A stretch of DNA of 7,549 nt from Atopobiaceae bacterium (GTDB lineage Bacteria > Actinomycetota > Coriobacteriia > Coriobacteriales > Atopobiaceae), in the NCBI GenBank assembly GCA_017460265.1, contig JAFUBJ010000241.1:1-7549 (forward strand), read 5' to 3'. The notes below the pieces were generated by a model. The model was not told where the DNA came from and ran no database searches. It saw only the letters and a list, made by a program, of their open reading frames with translations. Shown one piece after another: positions 5,625 to 7,549 of the stretch. How positions within the stretch are numbered: the stretch's first letter is position 1; every line of letters starts with the position of its first letter. Position numbers and translations under genes: made by a program.

Positions 5625-6289
5625 AGCGCCAGCCCCTCGAGCCATCCATCAATCTGGGTGTAGGCGTCAGGAAGGTCGCCCTGCGCAAGCGACAGGCCCT
5701 CTGCCACCGTGGCCCCGGCGCACGTATCGGCAATCTTTTCAGGAGTGTCTGACCAGCCCGAGCTGAAGTAGGTCGAGAAGGGCACTACCGTCTTGCCCGC
5801 CCAGTCATGGTCGGCTATGAAGCTCTTAATGATCTGCGGCAGATCCATCCACCAGATGGGATAGCCCAGGTAGACGACCGACACGCCGTCCCAACCGTCA
5901 ACGTCGCCCTGGTAGGCAGGCATCGTGCCATCGCGTTGCTCCTGCAGGGCAACGTCCGTGCAGTCTTCGTAAACCTCTGGATAAGCCACCTCGGGCACAA
6001 CCTCAAACGCCTGGGCACCCGTGGCGCTCACGATGCGCTCGGCCACGCCCGCCGTGTTGCCCGACCAGCTGAACCAGACAACCGCAGCAGAGCCGTTCTT
6101 GGCTGCGGAGTTAGTCGCCTCGGCCTCAACGGTATCGGCACTCTCGTTGTCAGTCGTCTCGTTGTCAGTCGTGCTCGCCTCGCTAGCTGCAGGCTCCTGC
6201 TGCGCCTGCGCTCCGCATGCCGCCAGCAAGAGAGAAGCCACCCCTGCAGTACTCAGCCCAAGAAAGCTCCTGCGATCAATTTCCTTCAT
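5621..6289 (-). CDS. Tat-exported lipoprotein flavodoxin
   Basis: A 222-residue flavodoxin-like electron carrier predicted to be anchored outside the membrane. The N-terminus has a twin-arginine motif (DRRSFLGL, 5-12), a hydrophobic core and lipobox LAAC (Cys 25). Residues 29-66 are a low-complexity Ala/Glu/Thr/Asn linker containing a duplicated TTDNE. The flavodoxin domain begins at about 68: the FMN phosphate loop is WFSWSGNTAGVAERI (72-86), and the second flavin-contact segment is YLGYPIWWMDLP (140-151), a pattern typical of the flavodoxin_4 group. Tat export fits a protein that folds around FMN in the cytoplasm first. The start ATG has AGAGGA seven bases upstream. It lies 55 bases after the preceding hydrolase and overlaps the next one by 4, so it is part of the same operon. 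Redox partners are unknown; a neighbouring reductase is a reasonable guess. Confidence 0.88.
   Translation of the reverse strand: MKEIDRRSFLGLSTAGVASLLLAACGAQAQQEPAASEASTTDNETTDNESADTVEAEATNSAAKNGSAAVVWFSWSGNTAGVAERIVSATGAQAFEVVPEVAYPEVYEDCTDVALQEQRDGTMPAYQGDVDGWDGVSVVYLGYPIWWMDLPQIIKSFIADHDWAGKTVVPFSTYFSSGWSDTPEKIADTCAGATVAEGLSLAQGDLPDAYTQIDGWLEGLAL
5633..5638 (-). promoter_or_regulatory. Ribosome binding site deciding the hydrolase start
   Basis: GAGGGG on the minus strand lies inside the end of the flavodoxin gene, eight bases before GTG 5624. It favours that GTG over the upstream ATG at 5645, which has only GATTGATGG before it. The arrangement fits translational coupling through the GTGA overlap. 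Confidence 0.6.
6143..6172 (-). repeat. 15-bp tandem duplication in flavodoxin linker
   Basis: CTCGTTGTCAGTCGT occurs twice in direct succession (6143-6157 and 6158-6172), both copies identical. It encodes the doubled TTDNE in the linker between lipid anchor and flavodoxin domain. Its length is a multiple of three, so gain or loss of a unit keeps the frame. Confidence 0.85.
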
Positions 6290-6344
6290 TACCTCATCCT
6301 CTCACCTGTTCAATTCCTTGCAATATCTAGTGGCATCTTGTCCG

Positions 6345-7334
6345 TCAGAGCTGTCGCTCCCAAAAGGCCAAGGCATTGTCGATCCAGCCCTCTGCCACAG
6401 TGCCGATGCCCAAACCAAAGCCGTGCGGCAGGCCGTTGAAGACCTCGATCATGGCGTCGGTTCCTTGTGCCTGTATGGCACGGATGCGGCGGTCCATGGT
6501 GCGCCAGCTGGCGATGCCGTCGCTCGTACCCACGCAGTTGTAGGTGGGCGGCTCGTTGCCATAGACCTCCGAGAGGCCGGTGTATTGCATGATGACGGCC
6601 GCGGGGCGCGGGTACGCCTGCTCGCCAAAGCCCTCGGTCCCATAGCTGCCGAGCCATGCCGCCATTCGCGCGCCGGCCGACCCTCCCCAGAGGGAGTAAC
6701 CGTCCATTGTCACGCCCAGCTCGTCCTCGTGCTGGTAGATAAACGCGATGGCGCGTGCCAGATCCTCACAGGCCGTCTGCGCACCGGGACGATAGATGAG
6801 CGCAAAGGCGTTGTAGCCCTTGTTCGAGAGCGCAAGGCAGTGAGGGAACGAGTCCTGCATCGCGCCAACGTACGCGAAGCCTCCGCCGGCGTTGACGATG
6901 GCCACGTGTGCACCGGGGTCCCCGCGGAAGAAGTAGAGCCCCGTGTCGCGCTTTGCCGGGTCGGCGCGCTTCTCCGCGTCGTTGTAGATGTCGTAAAAGA
7001 CCTGTTTTCCAGCCGCCGCGTCCATGCGCAGCCGGTTGACCACGTCCACGGTGGTTTGCGTGTCCAGACGCATGTACCAGGTATAGCTCAGGCTTCCCAG
7101 CGTGTCGCCGCTCCAATACCAGCCCTCTGCTGGAAAGAGCAGCCGCGCCCCATCGCCCAGCACCGTGTCATTGGCCACGTCGGACACACGCGTGCTCGCC
7201 GTTACCATATCAATCATTGTGTCTTCCTCTTGATTGGGCCACTCTCCCGGTCCCTGTGTCTTAACGCATCCGCAGAGCCCCATGAGCAGCAACGTGAACG
7301 CAAACTGAGCTCCGATGTTCTTCAGCATGTGCAT
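6345..7334 (-). CDS. Lipoprotein alpha/beta hydrolase (BD-FAE/HSL-like)
   Basis: A 329-residue serine hydrolase with a short lipoprotein-type signal (LKNIGAQFAFTLLLMGLCGC, Cys 23; the Cys at -2 is unusual). Catalytic residues are visible: the nucleophile elbow WGGSAGA with Ser 219, Asp 272 in GTSDGIA, and His 304 in GLPHGFG. The oxyanion motif is NAGGGF (148-153), with Asn where HGGG would have His. The region between signal and fold holds a tryptophan/tyrosine-rich stretch (FPAEGWYWSGD, 67-77). The start is uncertain: ATG 7334 or ATG 7328, both with AGGGGAG somewhat far upstream (14 or 20 bases). The 7334 ATG is preferred. The open frame further upstream to 7520 is rejected because it overlaps the preceding gene. 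It lies 19 bases after the stop of the upstream flavoprotein, so it is in the same transcript. The role is probably ester hydrolysis outside the cell; substrate unknown. Confidence 0.85.
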   Translation of the reverse strand: MHMLKNIGAQFAFTLLLMGLCGCVKTQGPGEWPNQEEDTMIDMVTASTRVSDVANDTVLGDGARLLFPAEGWYWSGDTLGSLSYTWYMRLDTQTTVDVVNRLRMDAAAGKQVFYDIYNDAEKRADPAKRDTGLYFFRGDPGAHVAIVNAGGGFAYVGAMQDSFPHCLALSNKGYNAFALIYRPGAQTACEDLARAIAFIYQHEDELGVTMDGYSLWGGSAGARMAAWLGSYGTEGFGEQAYPRPAAVIMQYTGLSEVYGNEPPTYNCVGTSDGIASWRTMDRRIRAIQAQGTDAMIEVFNGLPHGFGLGIGTVAEGWIDNALAFWERQL

Positions 7335-7353
7335 GCCGATGCGCAGCACTCCC

Positions 7354-7549
7354 CTACACGCGCGCCGACGCAGCACGCGCCTCGGCTTCGTTGGTGACCA
7401 TTCCCTCGTAGCGCATCTGATAGAGCCCCGCAAAGCGGCTGATCGTCCACTCAGCCGTGTCGAGCTGCTCGCGCGTGGGGGCGCCGCCCTGGAAGACGAA
7501 GAACAGGCGCTTGCCAGCAAACTCGTCCTGGATAGGCCCGTAGCAGCGG
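7354..7549 (-). CDS. Flavodoxin-family / NAD(P)H-FMN oxidoreductase-like protein, C-terminal part
   Basis: The frame enters from the window end (first whole codon at 7548) and stops with TAG at 7356-7354, giving 64 residues that open RCYGPIQDEFAGKRLFFVFQ. This is followed by GGAPTREQLDTAEWTISRFA and GLYQMRYEGMVTNEAEARA. The core pattern of a hydrophobic strand (RLFFVFQGG), then a helix, then the aromatic-rich GLYQMRYEGM resembles the last strand and helix of flavodoxin-fold NAD(P)H-dependent oxidoreductases, which move electrons from NAD(P)H to FMN. No signal is visible because the start is outside. Its position directly upstream of the lipoprotein operon suggests it is the first seen gene of that operon and could supply electrons. 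Identity is moderate; that it is a real coding frame is more secure. Confidence 0.65.
   Translation of the reverse strand, partial: RCYGPIQDEFAGKRLFFVFQGGAPTREQLDTAEWTISRFAGLYQMRYEGMVTNEAEARAASARV

Noticed and set aside
6290..6344. Separate promoter for the flavodoxin gene
   Set aside because: The best candidate pair (CTGACG and TATTGC, 17 bases apart) matches the consensus poorly, and the 55-base gap fits an operon.
6021..7397. A 458-codon + strand open frame
   Set aside because: It is antisense to the flavodoxin and the second hydrolase, both with clear catalytic motifs; high GC makes such open mirror frames common.
7335..7520. N-terminal extension of the second hydrolase
   Set aside because: It overlaps the end of the flavoprotein gene and would bury the lipoprotein signal inside the protein.

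Overview
The window looks like a chromosomal segment of a high-GC gut or oral actinobacterium, most likely class Coriobacteriia (Olsenella, Atopobium or Collinsella relatives). This rests on the GC-rich codon use, the many Tat- and lipobox-bearing redox lipoproteins, and the kinds of mobile element present. It is a judgement from sequence character, not a database match.

Right-hand part of a transposon (1-1278, + strand). This holds the last 27 codons of a gene inferred to be the DDE transposase, an ExeA/TniB-like AAA ATPase (86-898), and a small unrecognised protein (895-1152) whose start overlaps the ATPase stop. A GC-rich hairpin follows. Next come three copies of a CA(A/T)TGTG motif at exactly 24-bp spacing (1214, 1238, 1262), the last running into an ...ACA end at about 1278. 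I read this array as the transposase-binding right end of the element.

IS110-family remnant (about 1279-2085, + strand). Recognisable IS110 coding sequence starts directly after the proposed transposon end, in the middle of the protein. The N-terminal catalytic domain is gone, while the C-terminal transposase domain and an appended helix-turn-helix are intact. The simplest reading is that the transposon inserted into an IS110 element. A strong Rho-independent terminator (2091-2135) follows and closes the + strand block. The rest of 2065-2180 shows nothing else.

Redox/hydrolase lipoprotein cluster (2181-7549, - strand, lower GC). In transcription order it contains: the tail of a flavodoxin-family/NAD(P)H-FMN oxidoreductase-like protein (7549-7354); a lipoprotein alpha/beta hydrolase (7334-6345); a Tat-type lipoprotein flavodoxin (6289-5621); a second lipoprotein alpha/beta hydrolase (5624-4521, 4-bp overlap); a Tat-type lipoprotein aldo/keto reductase whose last third has been replaced by the C-terminal half of a TMEM175-like (DUF1211) membrane protein (4474-3560); and an intact cytoplasmic aldo/keto reductase carrying a C-terminal SnoaL/NTF2-like domain (3446-2181). 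The first five are closely spaced and probably one operon. The last has its own strong ribosome binding site and perhaps its own promoter in the 113-bp gap.

Together the minus-strand genes suggest a small reductive and ester-cleaving system, much of it outside the membrane. Its substrate cannot be told from sequence. The most notable points are the aldo/keto reductase::TMEM175 chimera, the exported flavodoxin and reductase, the 24-bp repeat array marking a transposon end, and the IS110 remnant with its HTH tail. No tRNA, rRNA or CRISPR array was seen.
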